This document shows positions 7,162-15,661 of a stretch of DNA of 64,000 nucleotides, in pieces. The DNA is from JBHIYN01 sp041984235 (GTDB taxonomy: Bacteria; Pseudomonadota; Gammaproteobacteria; Ga0077536). Location: NCBI GenBank assembly GCA_041984235.1, contig JBHIYN010000018.1, positions 36,607 to 100,606 on the forward strand. The letters are read 5' to 3'. The notes beneath the pieces were generated by a model. That model saw nothing but the letters and a program-made list of their open reading frames with translations. It was not told where the DNA came from and did not search any database. Within the stretch, counting starts at the first letter, position 1. Every line of letters starts with the position of its first letter. The translations under genes and the position numbers were made by a program.

Positions 7162-8760
7162 ATGGCAGCAACCCCGGTACTCATGCCCAGACTCGGCCAG
7201 GCGATGACCGAGGGGACCATCGTCGAGTGGCACGTGCCCGACGGCGCCCACATCGAGAAAGGCGCCGTCCTGCTGACCGCGGAAACCGACAAGGCAACCT
7301 ACGATCTCGAGGCCGCCGCCAGCGGCACGCTACGGATCCTGGTCGCCGCCGGCGAGGAAGTGGCGGTGGACACGCTGATCGGGGAGATCGCCGGTGCCGG
7401 CGAAACGGCCGTCATCGTGCCAACCGCGGCAGTGGCGGACCCGGCGCCGACGCCGGCACGCAGCCCTGACGCACCCGCGGCCCTGCGCCGGGACGGCACC
7501 CGCGTGCTCGCCTCGCCGCGCGCACGCCGGGTCGCCGCCGAGCTGGGCGTCGATCTCGCCACGCTCACGGCAACGGCCGCGGATGGCGTGATCTGCGTCG
7601 CTGACGTCGAGCGAGCGCACGCGGGCGGCCGCGCCGGGACCGTTTCGTCAACGACCGCGAGCCAGGCGCTGGGCGGTCTGCACCGCACCATGGCCCGCCG
7701 CATGCTGCAGGCCTGGCAGACCATCCCGCATATCGTGCAGCTCATCGATGTCGATGCCGGCGCGCTGAACGCCGCGCGAGCGTCGCCCGGTGCGCGCGCG
7801 GCCGGTATCACGCTCAACGACCTGCTGCTGCATGCCGCTGGCCGGGTCCTGGTGGATTGCCCCGCGCTGAATGCCCACGTCGAGGACGAACGGCTGGTTG
7901 CGCACGACGGCATCCACGTCGGCCTCGCCGTGGACTCGCCGCGTGGCCTGGTAGTACCCGTGATCCGGCATGTCGACACGCTGTCCGTCGCCGAGGTCGC
8001 AGCGGAGCGCGACCGCCTGGTCGAAGCGGCGCGCAGCGGCCGTCTGGCGGCAGCGGATGTCGGCGGTGCCAGCCTGACCGTGTCCAACCTGGGCGCGTTC
8101 GGGATCACGGCCGGTACCCCGGTGATCAATCCTGGCGAATCCTGCCTGGTGTTCGTCGGCACGGTGGCGGATCGCGGGGTGGTGCGCGATGGCAACGTCG
8201 TCGTACGGCCGATGATGACGCTCAGCATTGCCTACGATCACCGCGTGGTCGACGGCGCCGCGGCCGCGCGCTACAGCAGTGCACTCAGGCGGGCCCTGGA
8301 AGCCCCTGCACAGCCGGCCGTGCCGCCGGCGGCGGCGACTGACGCGTCAGCGTCGCGCGAGCTGCGCGCGACCTCGCAGGGCACGGGTTACGCAGTCGAT
8401 GTGCGCGCTGCGCGGCACGCCTGGACACTCGACGAGCCGCTCGCCGATGGCGGCACCGATCGTGGTCCCGATCCGGTCACCGCCCTGCTCGGCGCCCTGC
8501 TCTCCTGCATGACCATCACGTTCAAGACGATTGCCCGGCGCCGCGGTGTCGCGATCGAGCGCGTCAGCGGCCGTGTCAGCGGCAATCCGTCCGGACGCCT
8601 GAGCGAGATAGACCTGGCGCTGGAAATCTGCAGCCCGGCCGCGGAAACGGACCTGCAGGCAATCCTCGAACGCGCCGAACGCGGCTGCTACGTGAGCCGG
8701 GCCCTGTCACCGCAGATCACGCTGCGCACGACGCTGACGGTGCAGGCGCCGGCCGGCTAG
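7162..8760 (+). CDS. Dihydrolipoamide acyltransferase (E2) fused to a C-terminal OsmC/Ohr-type domain
   Basis: A 532-residue protein, about 130 residues longer than a one-lipoyl E2. Domain order: lipoyl domain about 1-80 with the lipoyl Lys44 in ETDKATY; peripheral-subunit-binding domain about 113-150 (ASPRARRVAAELGVD); acyltransferase about 170-380 with the catalytic HRVVDG near residue 360; then, after a Pro/Ala linker, an OsmC-like domain about 400-530. The OsmC part has GPDPVTALLGALLSC with a candidate peroxidatic Cys near 449 and a second Cys near 509 in GCYVSRAL. The Glu usually seen a few residues before the first Cys appears replaced by Thr. OsmC/Ohr enzymes are known to be reduced by lipoyl groups, so the fusion may be a self-contained lipoyl-dependent peroxidase. 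The start is the ATG 9 bases after E1-beta. No frameshift is needed to read through. Confidence 0.88.
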   Translation: MAATPVLMPRLGQAMTEGTIVEWHVPDGAHIEKGAVLLTAETDKATYDLEAAASGTLRILVAAGEEVAVDTLIGEIAGAGETAVIVPTAAVADPAPTPARSPDAPAALRRDGTRVLASPRARRVAAELGVDLATLTATAADGVICVADVERAHAGGRAGTVSSTTASQALGGLHRTMARRMLQAWQTIPHIVQLIDVDAGALNAARASPGARAAGITLNDLLLHAAGRVLVDCPALNAHVEDERLVAHDGIHVGLAVDSPRGLVVPVIRHVDTLSVAEVAAERDRLVEAARSGRLAAADVGGASLTVSNLGAFGITAGTPVINPGESCLVFVGTVADRGVVRDGNVVVRPMMTLSIAYDHRVVDGAAAARYSSALRRALEAPAQPAVPPAAATDASASRELRATSQGTGYAVDVRAARHAWTLDEPLADGGTDRGPDPVTALLGALLSCMTITFKTIARRRGVAIERVSGRVSGNPSGRLSEIDLALEICSPAAETDLQAILERAERGCYVSRALSPQITLRTTLTVQAPAG

Positions 8761-8966
8761 TCGAGCACGGCGTTGCGCGCCGCCGCCCTTTCCGGGTTTG
8801 ATTTCTCCCGCGATTGCGCGCACCATGCGCGCGCGACTCACGTTTTGGCTTGCTTCTTCGCTTACTGTCCGGGTTCCCGGTCTCCGTTTCGTAAGACTGC
8901 CCATTACGATCAAGTTGTTCGTTCACGCGCCCGATTTGCGCGCGTCTCGTTAATGGAGGCCTGACC
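8761..8966 (+). promoter_or_regulatory. Leader region of cold-shock gene
   Basis: These 206 bases separate the E2-OsmC stop from the cold-shock ATG. Long structured 5' leaders are usual for cspA-type genes. The segment has a GCGC-rich inverted stretch near 8813-8835 and ends in a good GGAGG ribosome site just before the start. No promoter hexamers stand out, so the transcription start is not assigned. Confidence 0.35.
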
Positions 8967-9170
8967 ATGGCTATCGGAACAGTTAAATTCTTCAACACCA
9001 CCAAGGGCTACGGGTTCATCGAACCGGAAGACGGCGGCAAGGACGTGTTCGTGCACATCAGCGCGGTCGAACGCGGCGGCCTGAGCACCCTGAACGAAGG
9101 GCAGCGCATCAGCTACGAGGTCGTGACCGAGCGCGGCAAGCTCGCCGCTGACAACATCAAGGCAGCGTAG
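8967..9170 (+). CDS. Cold-shock (CspA-family) nucleic-acid-binding protein
   Basis: A 67-residue single cold-shock domain of normal family length. The RNA-binding motifs are present: RNP1 in KGYGFIEP (about residues 13-20) and RNP2 in VFVHIS (about 29-34). It begins MAIGTVKFFN. The family binds single-stranded RNA and DNA and melts secondary structure, acting as an RNA chaperone in the cytoplasm. It is followed by a strong intrinsic terminator at 9202-9227, so it is a single-gene unit. Which csp paralogue it is cannot be told. Confidence 0.95.
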   Translation: MAIGTVKFFNTTKGYGFIEPEDGGKDVFVHISAVERGGLSTLNEGQRISYEVVTERGKLAADNIKAA

Positions 9171-9201
9171 CGCCGCCAGCGACGCTACAGCGACCACAAG
9201 A

Positions 9202-9227
9202 AACGGCCGTCATCGGCCGTTTTTTTT
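9202..9227 (+). terminator. Intrinsic terminator of cold-shock gene
   Basis: The perfect stem AACGGCCG / CGGCCGTT encloses a TCAT loop and runs into eight consecutive T (9220-9227). It sits 31 bases after the cold-shock stop codon. This is the clearest intrinsic terminator in the window. Confidence 0.92.
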
Positions 9228-9336
9228 GGCCGCCAGCGGGGTGCGCCTGAGCCGCGGACGCGGGGCGGGCGGAAGCGCCGGCCGCGCGTCGTATACTGTC
9301 GTCCGTCTTCATTTTCACACGTGACGAGTACCCGAC

Positions 9337-10095
9337 ATGGCCCGCACAGGAAAACTCACGGTCGCCAATTTCGGCGCCAGCATGCCGGTCACCGGCGAGG
9401 CGGTGCAGAAGCCGCCGTTCTACTACCGCCACATGGAGATGATGTTCATCACCTACCGCACCGATCCCGAGGCTGCGCTGGCGTGGTTGCCGGAAGCGCT
9501 GGAGCTGGACGAGCCGGCGCTGGCGACGGTGATCGTCGCGCACTACGGGCGCTCGACCTTCGGCCCCTACAACGAAGCGATGCTGTCGATTCGCGCGCGC
9601 CTGGACGGCAAAGTCTACAGCTACTACCCGGCGCTGTTCACCGACAACGAGGCGCCGCTGATCGGCGGCCGCGAGATCTGGGGCTTCGCCAAGAAGCTCG
9701 CGCGGGTCGAGATCCGGCACGAGTCCGAGGTCATGATGGGGCTGGTGGAACGCCCGACCGGAAACCGCCTGCTGACCGCGACCATGCGCAACGTGACGCC
9801 GGTCGCGGTCGAGGATTTCGCCCTCACTCCGAGCATCTCGCTGAAGATGATCCCCTGCGCGACCGAATCGACGCGCCCGGCACTGGCCCAGCTCATCGGC
9901 AGCGAGCTCGGCCTGAAGCCGCACATCGGCGCCAACGGCCTGCCCGACATCTGGACCGGCCCCGGCTCGCTGCACTACGACGCGCCCTCCGAGATCGATC
10001 CCTGGTACCGCCTGCCGGTGCTGGAGATGGTCGGCTGCTACTCGGGCACCTTCGACGCCATGCTCGGCCACGGGCACATCCTGAAGGAACTCTGA
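9337..10095 (+). CDS. Acetoacetate-decarboxylase-family protein
   Basis: A 252-residue protein of the acetoacetate decarboxylase (ADC) fold. The key segment REIWGFAKKLARVEI carries a Lys-Lys pair at the position of the catalytic Schiff-base lysine and its pKa-lowering neighbour in clostridial ADC. The N-terminal MMFITYRTDPEAALAWLPE and the GYxP-like SYYPALFTDNE strand are also typical. The family includes true decarboxylases and ADC-like hydratases or aldolases. It is alone between the cold-shock terminator and a VOC gene; the region between 9228 and 9336 must carry its promoter. Confidence 0.82.
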   Translation: MARTGKLTVANFGASMPVTGEAVQKPPFYYRHMEMMFITYRTDPEAALAWLPEALELDEPALATVIVAHYGRSTFGPYNEAMLSIRARLDGKVYSYYPALFTDNEAPLIGGREIWGFAKKLARVEIRHESEVMMGLVERPTGNRLLTATMRNVTPVAVEDFALTPSISLKMIPCATESTRPALAQLIGSELGLKPHIGANGLPDIWTGPGSLHYDAPSEIDPWYRLPVLEMVGCYSGTFDAMLGHGHILKEL

Positions 10096-10197
10096 GCCGA
10101 GCCGCTTGGTCCGCGGACGGGGCGGCCCGGGCCGCTGGCATTGCAGCCGCGTATACGGGACGATACCGCCTTCGTCAAAACACGCGAGGGGAAATCC

Positions 10198-10578
10198 ATG
10201 TATTCGCACGTCATGGTCGGCAGCAACGACATCGACCGATCGAAGACTTTCTACGATGCCGTGTTCGGCGCGCTGGGCGCCAAGCCCGCGATGGTCGACG
10301 ACAAGGGGCGCCTGATCTACATGCACAACGATGGCCTGTTCCTGGTCACCTCGCCGATCGACGGCAAGCCGGCGACGGCGGCCAACGGCGGCACCATCGG
10401 CTTCGGCTGCGCATCACAGGAGCAGGTCGATGCCTGGCATGCGGCCGGCGTCGCCAACGGCGGCACCAGCATCGAGGATCCGCCGGGGATCCGTGAGAGC
10501 GGCTTCGGACCGCTGTATCTCGCCTACCTGCGCGATCCGGACGGCAACAAGCTGTGCGGCATGTTCCGCGCGGGATGA
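10198..10578 (+). CDS. VOC-superfamily (glyoxalase/dioxygenase fold) protein
   Basis: A 126-residue single-domain protein of the vicinal-oxygen-chelate fold. It starts MYSHVMVGSNDIDRSKTFYD, the classical first beta-alpha unit, and ends with LAYLRDPDGNKLCG, the second metal-strand signature, where Asp-Pro-Asp-Gly-Asn-Lys is common. The start at 10198 is preceded by GAGGGGAAA; an upstream in-frame start is less likely. The family includes glyoxalases, fosfomycin-resistance enzymes and extradiol dioxygenases, and the substrate cannot be assigned. Confidence 0.87.
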   Translation: MYSHVMVGSNDIDRSKTFYDAVFGALGAKPAMVDDKGRLIYMHNDGLFLVTSPIDGKPATAANGGTIGFGCASQEQVDAWHAAGVANGGTSIEDPPGIRESGFGPLYLAYLRDPDGNKLCGMFRAG

Positions 10579-10699
10579 GTCCGAGCGGGCGCGGCCACGG
10601 GGCCGCGCCCGATTCCAACCTCCGCCACCGTCGCGGCCGCCGCGGCGGGGCGGTAACGGCCGCCTGACCGCAGCGGCCGGCGGCCGCGCCGCAGCGCAC

Positions 10700-11965
10700 A
10701 TGGACGAGCGCCGCCCCGTACCCTGGTATCGCCAGGTCAACCGCGAGCAGTGGCGCGCCTTCTGGGCCGTCTTCCTGGGCTGGATCGTCGACTCGTTCGA
10801 CTTCAACATCCTCGCCTTCATCCTGATCGACATCCAGCGCAGCTTTACCGTCGACCGCGCGCTGGCCGGCGCGCTGGGTACGGTCACCCTGCTCATGCGC
10901 CTGGTCGGCGGCACCATCGCCGGCACCGCGGCCGATCGCTGGGGCCGCAAGCTGCCGCTCATGCTGGCCGTGCTGTGGTTCTCGCTGTTCGCCTTCCTCA
11001 GCGGCTTCTCGACCTCCTACGCGATGCTCTTCGCGCTGCGCGCCCTGTTCGGGCTCGGCATGGGCGGCGAGTGGGCCGCGGGCATGCCGCTGGTCCTCGA
11101 GCACTGGCCGAAACGCCTGCGCGGCCTCGCCTCGGGCCTGATGCTGGGCGGCTGGTACTGGGGCTACCTGCTGGCGGCGGCGGCCTTTCACTACGTCTAC
11201 CCGCTGTTCGACGGCAACCCCGATCTGGGCTGGCGCGCGATGTTCTGGATCGCCATCGTGCCCGCACTGTTCACGCTGTGGATCCGGCGCAACGTCGCCG
11301 AGAGCCCGGTGTGGCTGGAGCGCCAGCGCCTGCTGCGCGAGGCGCGTGCCGCCGGCGCGCCGCCCGAGCCATCGCTGTCGGTCACGCGCATCTTCAGGCG
11401 CGACCTGATCCTGACCACGATCCAGACCACGCTGGTGATCGGCTCGTTCATGTGCATCTACTACTCGGTGAACTTCTGGTACCCGACCTTCCTGCGCGAT
11501 GCCGGGCGCCCGACGCTGCCCTACCTCGCGGCCTTCAATGTCGGCGCCATCGCCGGCACCGCGGCCTGGGGCCTGCTCTCGGAGGGACGCCTGGGCCGGC
11601 GCGGCGCGGCCACCATCACCATGGTCCTCGGCATTGCCTCGCTGCCCATGTACCTGCATGCCACCGATCCCTGGGTGCTGGGCTACGGCGCGCTCAGCAT
11701 GGGCTTCTTCGGCATGGGGATCTGGGGCATGGCACCGGCCTACAGCAACGAACGCTTTCCGACCGAGGTGCGCGGCGTCGGTCCCGGCTTCTGCTATCAC
11801 GCCGCGGCGGCGCTGGGCGCGCTCATGCCCTACCTGCTCGGCACCCTGCAGGATCGCGGCTTCGACCTGGTCAATGCCATGTCCGCGGCCATGATCATCT
11901 CGGGCCTGGCCTCGCTGGTCATCTGGCTGGGACCGGAAACGCGCGGGCGCGACTTCACGCCCTGA
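10700..11965 (+). CDS. MFS transporter, probable carboxylate:proton symporter (SHS/lactate-type)
   Basis: A 421-residue major-facilitator protein with about 12 predicted membrane helices. The first helix, WRAFWAVFLGWIVDSFDF, is typical of sialate/lactate and aromatic-acid symporters. The loop 2-3 motif GTAADRWGRKLPL, the helix-5 GMGGEWAAGMPLVLEHWP, and the C-terminal PETRGRDF are MFS signatures. The ATG at 10700 is chosen because the protein then begins just before helix 1; the upstream in-frame sequence overlaps the VOC gene. It probably imports an organic acid used by the flanking catabolic enzymes. Inner membrane. Confidence 0.87.
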   Translation: MDERRPVPWYRQVNREQWRAFWAVFLGWIVDSFDFNILAFILIDIQRSFTVDRALAGALGTVTLLMRLVGGTIAGTAADRWGRKLPLMLAVLWFSLFAFLSGFSTSYAMLFALRALFGLGMGGEWAAGMPLVLEHWPKRLRGLASGLMLGGWYWGYLLAAAAFHYVYPLFDGNPDLGWRAMFWIAIVPALFTLWIRRNVAESPVWLERQRLLREARAAGAPPEPSLSVTRIFRRDLILTTIQTTLVIGSFMCIYYSVNFWYPTFLRDAGRPTLPYLAAFNVGAIAGTAAWGLLSEGRLGRRGAATITMVLGIASLPMYLHATDPWVLGYGALSMGFFGMGIWGMAPAYSNERFPTEVRGVGPGFCYHAAAALGALMPYLLGTLQDRGFDLVNAMSAAMIISGLASLVIWLGPETRGRDFTP

Positions 11966-12035
11966 GCTTCTCACCTTTCATCCGCCGGCCGTTCCCCTCT
12001 AGTATGGGCCCCGGTACTCGCGGGGGGAGCGCGCC

Positions 12036-12929
12036 ATGGCGGACACGGTCTATGGTTTCATCGGCGTCGGGCGCATGGGCTCGCTGATGTCGGCCCGCCT
12101 GCTCGGCGCCGGACATACCGTGCACGTCTTCGACACCGTACCGGCGGCCGTGGCGGCCGCGGCCGACCACGGCGCCGTCGCCGCGGCCAGTGCCCGGGCG
12201 GTCGCCGACGCGGCGGACGTCGTCTTCCTGAGCCTGCCCACGCCGGACATCGTGCAGGCCGCGACGCTGGGCCCGGACGGCGTCGCCGAAGGGCAGCGCG
12301 CGCGCCTCGTGGTCGATTTCTCCACCATAGGCCCGCGCATGGCCGGCATCGTCGCCGGCGGCCTCGCGCCGCATGGCAAGGTTTACGTCGATGCGCCGGT
12401 CAGCGGCGGCCTCGCCGGTGCGCGCGACGGCAGGCTCGCGGTGATGGTGGCCTGTCCCGGCGAGGTGTTCAGCGAGCTCGAAGCGGTGCTCGGCACCTTC
12501 GGCAAGGTCTTCCACCTCGGCGAAGGTGCGGGCCAGGGCCAGACCATGAAGCTTGCCAACAACCTGCTCGCCGCGGCGGCACTGGCGGTGACCTCGGAGG
12601 CCATGGTCATGGGCGTCAAGGCCGGACTCGATCCGCAGGTCATGATCGACGTCATCAACGCCGGCTCGGGACGCAACAGTGCGAGCCAGGACAAGTTCCC
12701 GCGCGCCATCCTGCCTGGCAGCTTCGACTTCGGTTTCCATACCGGTCTCTCGTACAAGGACGTGCGCCTGTGCATCGACGAAGCAGAAACGCTGGGCGTG
12801 CCCATGGTCGTCGGCGCCGCGGTGCGCGAAATGCTCGCGGTGACCAACGCGGTATATGGCGCCGAGTCGGATTTCACCTCGATCTGCCGCATCCTGGAGG
12901 ACTGGGCCGGCGTCGAAGTGCGCGGCTGA
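12036..12929 (+). CDS. NAD(P)-dependent beta-hydroxyacid dehydrogenase (3-hydroxyisobutyrate dehydrogenase family)
   Basis: A 297-residue protein of normal family length. The N-terminal FIGVGRMGSLMSARL carries the GxGxxG dinucleotide site. VDAPVSGG near residue 118 is the substrate-binding signature, and GQGQTMKLANNLL near residue 168 contains the catalytic Lys. The C-terminal half is the all-helical domain. It oxidises a 3-hydroxy acid such as hydroxyisobutyrate, tartronate or a glyoxylate relative; which one is not readable. MmgE/PrpD follows 24 bases after the stop, suggesting a shared catabolic operon. Confidence 0.9.
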   Translation: MADTVYGFIGVGRMGSLMSARLLGAGHTVHVFDTVPAAVAAAADHGAVAAASARAVADAADVVFLSLPTPDIVQAATLGPDGVAEGQRARLVVDFSTIGPRMAGIVAGGLAPHGKVYVDAPVSGGLAGARDGRLAVMVACPGEVFSELEAVLGTFGKVFHLGEGAGQGQTMKLANNLLAAAALAVTSEAMVMGVKAGLDPQVMIDVINAGSGRNSASQDKFPRAILPGSFDFGFHTGLSYKDVRLCIDEAETLGVPMVVGAAVREMLAVTNAVYGAESDFTSICRILEDWAGVEVRG

Positions 12930-12953
12930 TTGCGCCGCGCGTGGAGGAACCCC

Positions 12954-14324
12954 ATGGCATCGAGAGCCCCGCAGCCAACGTCCGACGCAGCGCCCGCCGC
13001 CGCGCGCATGGCCGCCGCCGCGCGTGCCCTCGACCCTGCGGCCCTGCCCGCGGCGGTCACGGACAAGGTCAAGGTGTGCCTGCGCGACCTGATCGGCTGC
13101 GCCTGTGAATCGTTCGACCTGCCCTGGGCCGCGCAGGCGCGTGCACTGGCCGCGCCGGTCGACGGCGGCTCGAGCATCATCGCCCACGCCGGCGCTGTCG
13201 CCGCCGGGGACGCCGCCTTCGCCAACGCGGTCATGGGCCACGGGCTGGTGCGCGAGGACATGCATGCCGGCAGCATCAGTCATCTCGGCATCGTGGTGCT
13301 GCCGACGGTGCTCGCGCTCGTCGAGCGTCACCCGGTGAGCGGCGCCGAGCTCGTCGCGGCGATCGCGGTCGGCTACGAGATGGGCGCCCAGCTCGGCCGC
13401 GCGGTGATGGACGCCGGCGTCGCGCGCGTGCACCGGCCGACCGGCGTGGTCGGCCCGGTCGCCGGCGCAGCAGCTGGCGCCCGCCTCGCCGGACTCGATG
13501 CCGACGCTTTCACCAGCGCGCTGGCACTGTCGGCCAACACCACCGCGGGCTTCAACCAGTGGGCCTGGACCGGCGGCAGCGAGATGTTCTTCCAGGCCGG
13601 CTTCGCCGCACGCAACGCGGTTGCGTGCGTATCTCTCGCCGCGGCCGGCGCCTTCGCCTCACCGGATGCCATCGACGGGGAAGCCGGGCTGTGCGTGGCG
13701 CTCGGCAAGGCCGGCGCGGGCGACAACATCCGCCCGTTCATGGCCGACGCGGAGATCCTGAGCGTCTACCACAAGGCCGTGCCGGCCTGTAACTTCGCCC
13801 AGACACCGGCGCTCGCGGCGCTGCAGATCGCACGTGACAGCGGGCCGGCTACCGCACGCATCGCGGCCATCACCGTGCGCGTGCCCCTCGCCGGCGCCCG
13901 CTACCCGGGCTGCGATGCGCGCGGACCGTACGCCAACGTGCTGCAGGGCAAGATGAGCATCCAGTACAACGTCGCCGCGGCACTGGTCGCCGGCGAGCTC
14001 AGCGAGCGCAATTTCACCGATCTCGACGATCCGCGCATTGCGCGCCTGGTCGGACTGACCACGCTGGAAATCGACGACGCTCTGACCGCGGCCTATCCCG
14101 GGCAGCAGGGTGGCGAGGTCGAGATCCGGCTGGACGACGGCAGCACGCGGTGCGTTCGTCTGGACGACGTCATTCACGCCAGCGACGAGGCGGTTACCGC
14201 GCGCTTCCGGGCCGCGACGGCAAGCGTCCTGGGCGATGAACGTTCGGCCGCTGTCGCCCAGGCCATAGACACGCTGGAGACCTTGCCGGACGCCGGCGCC
14301 CTGGCACGCCTGTTGCGCAACTGA
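12954..14324 (+). CDS. MmgE/PrpD-family protein
   Basis: A 456-residue member of the MmgE/PrpD family, which includes 2-methylcitrate dehydratase, cis-aconitate decarboxylase and related enzymes. Visible marks are DLIGCACES near the N-terminus, GHGLVREDMHAGSISHLG with the conserved His pair, ANTTAGFNQWAWTGG, and the C-terminal QYNVAAALVAGE and GGEVEIRLDDG. The start at 12954 follows GTGGAGG by 6 bases. No prpB or prpC is nearby, so a role outside the methylcitrate cycle is more likely. It is flanked by a hydroxyacid dehydrogenase and a CMD-family protein. Confidence 0.87.
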   Translation: MASRAPQPTSDAAPAAARMAAAARALDPAALPAAVTDKVKVCLRDLIGCACESFDLPWAAQARALAAPVDGGSSIIAHAGAVAAGDAAFANAVMGHGLVREDMHAGSISHLGIVVLPTVLALVERHPVSGAELVAAIAVGYEMGAQLGRAVMDAGVARVHRPTGVVGPVAGAAAGARLAGLDADAFTSALALSANTTAGFNQWAWTGGSEMFFQAGFAARNAVACVSLAAAGAFASPDAIDGEAGLCVALGKAGAGDNIRPFMADAEILSVYHKAVPACNFAQTPALAALQIARDSGPATARIAAITVRVPLAGARYPGCDARGPYANVLQGKMSIQYNVAAALVAGELSERNFTDLDDPRIARLVGLTTLEIDDALTAAYPGQQGGEVEIRLDDGSTRCVRLDDVIHASDEAVTARFRAATASVLGDERSAAVAQAIDTLETLPDAGALARLLRN

Positions 14325-14419
14325 CAGCCTGGCGGCGGCTACCGCCCGCGCTGCGCGCGGGATCCGAAAGCCGGGAGCACGCCGCGTCACCCCGCCCCTT
14401 TCGTGAACCGAGGAGAAAC

Positions 14420-14818
14420 ATGATGAACGACGATCTCTACGATACCGGCCTCGCGATCCGCAAGTCGGTGCTCGGCGCCGAATTCGTCGACAAGGCGCTG
14501 GCCAGCGCAGACGAGTTCAACATGCCCCTGCAGCGCCTGGTTACGGAGTACTGCTGGGGCGCGGTGTGGGGACGGGAAGAGCTGCCCAGGAAGACCCGCA
14601 GCATGCTCAACCTGGCCATGCTGTCGATCCTCAACCGCCCGCACGAGCTGAAGGCCCACGTGCGCGGCGCCCTGCGCAACGGGGTCAGCAAGGCGGAGAT
14701 CCGCGAGGTCCTTCTGCAGGTGGCGATCTACGGCGGGGTGCCGGCCGCGGTCGACAGCTTCCGCGCCGCGCGCGAGGCGATCACCGAGTACGAGCAGGAA
14801 CCGGGCACCCCGGCGTGA
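14420..14818 (+). CDS. Carboxymuconolactone-decarboxylase-family protein
   Basis: A 132-residue small helical protein. ELPRKTRSMLNLAMLSILNR and HVRGALRNGVSKAEIREVLLQ are the family core, and GGVPAAVDSFRAA closes it. The AhpD-type CxxC peroxidase motif is absent, so a decarboxylase or lyase-like role (4-carboxymuconolactone decarboxylase or a relative) is more likely than a thiol peroxidase. The start has GGAGAAAC upstream. It is followed 22 bases later by a metallo-beta-lactamase gene in the same direction. Confidence 0.87.
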   Translation: MMNDDLYDTGLAIRKSVLGAEFVDKALASADEFNMPLQRLVTEYCWGAVWGREELPRKTRSMLNLAMLSILNRPHELKAHVRGALRNGVSKAEIREVLLQVAIYGGVPAAVDSFRAAREAITEYEQEPGTPA

Positions 14819-14840
14819 CGGGCGATCCGGGGGCCACGTC

Positions 14841-15641
14841 ATGAGCGAAGAGCAGTACGAAGTCTACGCCGTCAAATACGGCCACCACGCGCGGCGCTCG
14901 GGCGAGAATTTCGTCGGCGGCGATCCGCACGACGTGCCCATGCCGCTCGACTACTACGTCTGGGTGGTGCGCAATGCAGCGCGCACCCTCGTCGTCGATA
15001 CCGGGTTCGGCGCCGCTGCCGCGGCGCACCGCGGCCGCTCCCTCGTGCACCCGGTCGACACCGGCCTGGCCGCACTCGGCGTCGAGCCCGCCAGCGTCGC
15101 CGATGTCGTCATCACCCACCTGCACTATGACCATGCCGGCAACCTGCCCCTGTTCGCCAATGCGCGGTTCCACCTGCAGGACCAGGAGATGGCCTTCGCC
15201 ACCGGGCGCTGCATGTGCCACGCGCTGATGCGGCACGGTTACAGCGCCGACGACGTCACGCAGATGGTACGCAACGTGTTCGACGGCCGCGTCGAGTTCC
15301 ACGACGGCAGCGCGCGCCTGGCGCCGGGCATCGAGCTGCACCACGTGGGTGGCCACACCCGCGGACTGCAGGTGGTGCGCGTTATGACCCGGCGCGGCTG
15401 GGTGGTGCTCGCGTCCGATGCCAGCCACTTCTACGCGCACATGGACGGGGACCGCGCGTTCCCGGTGCTGTACAACCTCGGCGACATGCTCGAGGGCTAC
15501 CGGACCCTGCGCGCACTGGCCGAATCGCCGCAGCACGTCATCCCGGGGCATGACCCCCTGGTGCTGCAACGCTACCCGGCGGCGCACGATGATCTTGCCG
15601 GCTGGATCGCACGACTCGACGTCGCTCCGCAGGCGCTATAG
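14841..15641 (+). CDS. Metallo-beta-lactamase-fold hydrolase, AHL-lactonase-like
   Basis: A 266-residue MBL-fold protein. The metal motif HLHYDHAG (His93, His95, Asp97, His98) is followed by HHVGGHTRGLQ, ASDASHFY and IPGHDP, which supply the remaining ligands for a two-metal site. The overall layout matches the N-acyl homoserine lactonase family AiiA/AttM. Many members of that family are generic lactonases in catabolic operons, and the neighbours (MmgE/PrpD, CMD) favour a metabolic lactone over quorum quenching. No signal peptide; cytoplasmic. Confidence 0.86.
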   Translation: MSEEQYEVYAVKYGHHARRSGENFVGGDPHDVPMPLDYYVWVVRNAARTLVVDTGFGAAAAAHRGRSLVHPVDTGLAALGVEPASVADVVITHLHYDHAGNLPLFANARFHLQDQEMAFATGRCMCHALMRHGYSADDVTQMVRNVFDGRVEFHDGSARLAPGIELHHVGGHTRGLQVVRVMTRRGWVVLASDASHFYAHMDGDRAFPVLYNLGDMLEGYRTLRALAESPQHVIPGHDPLVLQRYPAAHDDLAGWIARLDVAPQAL

Positions 15642-15661
15642 CCTCCCGGCGTAGCGACGCT

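Noticed and set aside
14420..14818. AhpD-like peroxidase
   Set aside because: The CMD fold is right, but the CxxC active site of AhpD is absent.
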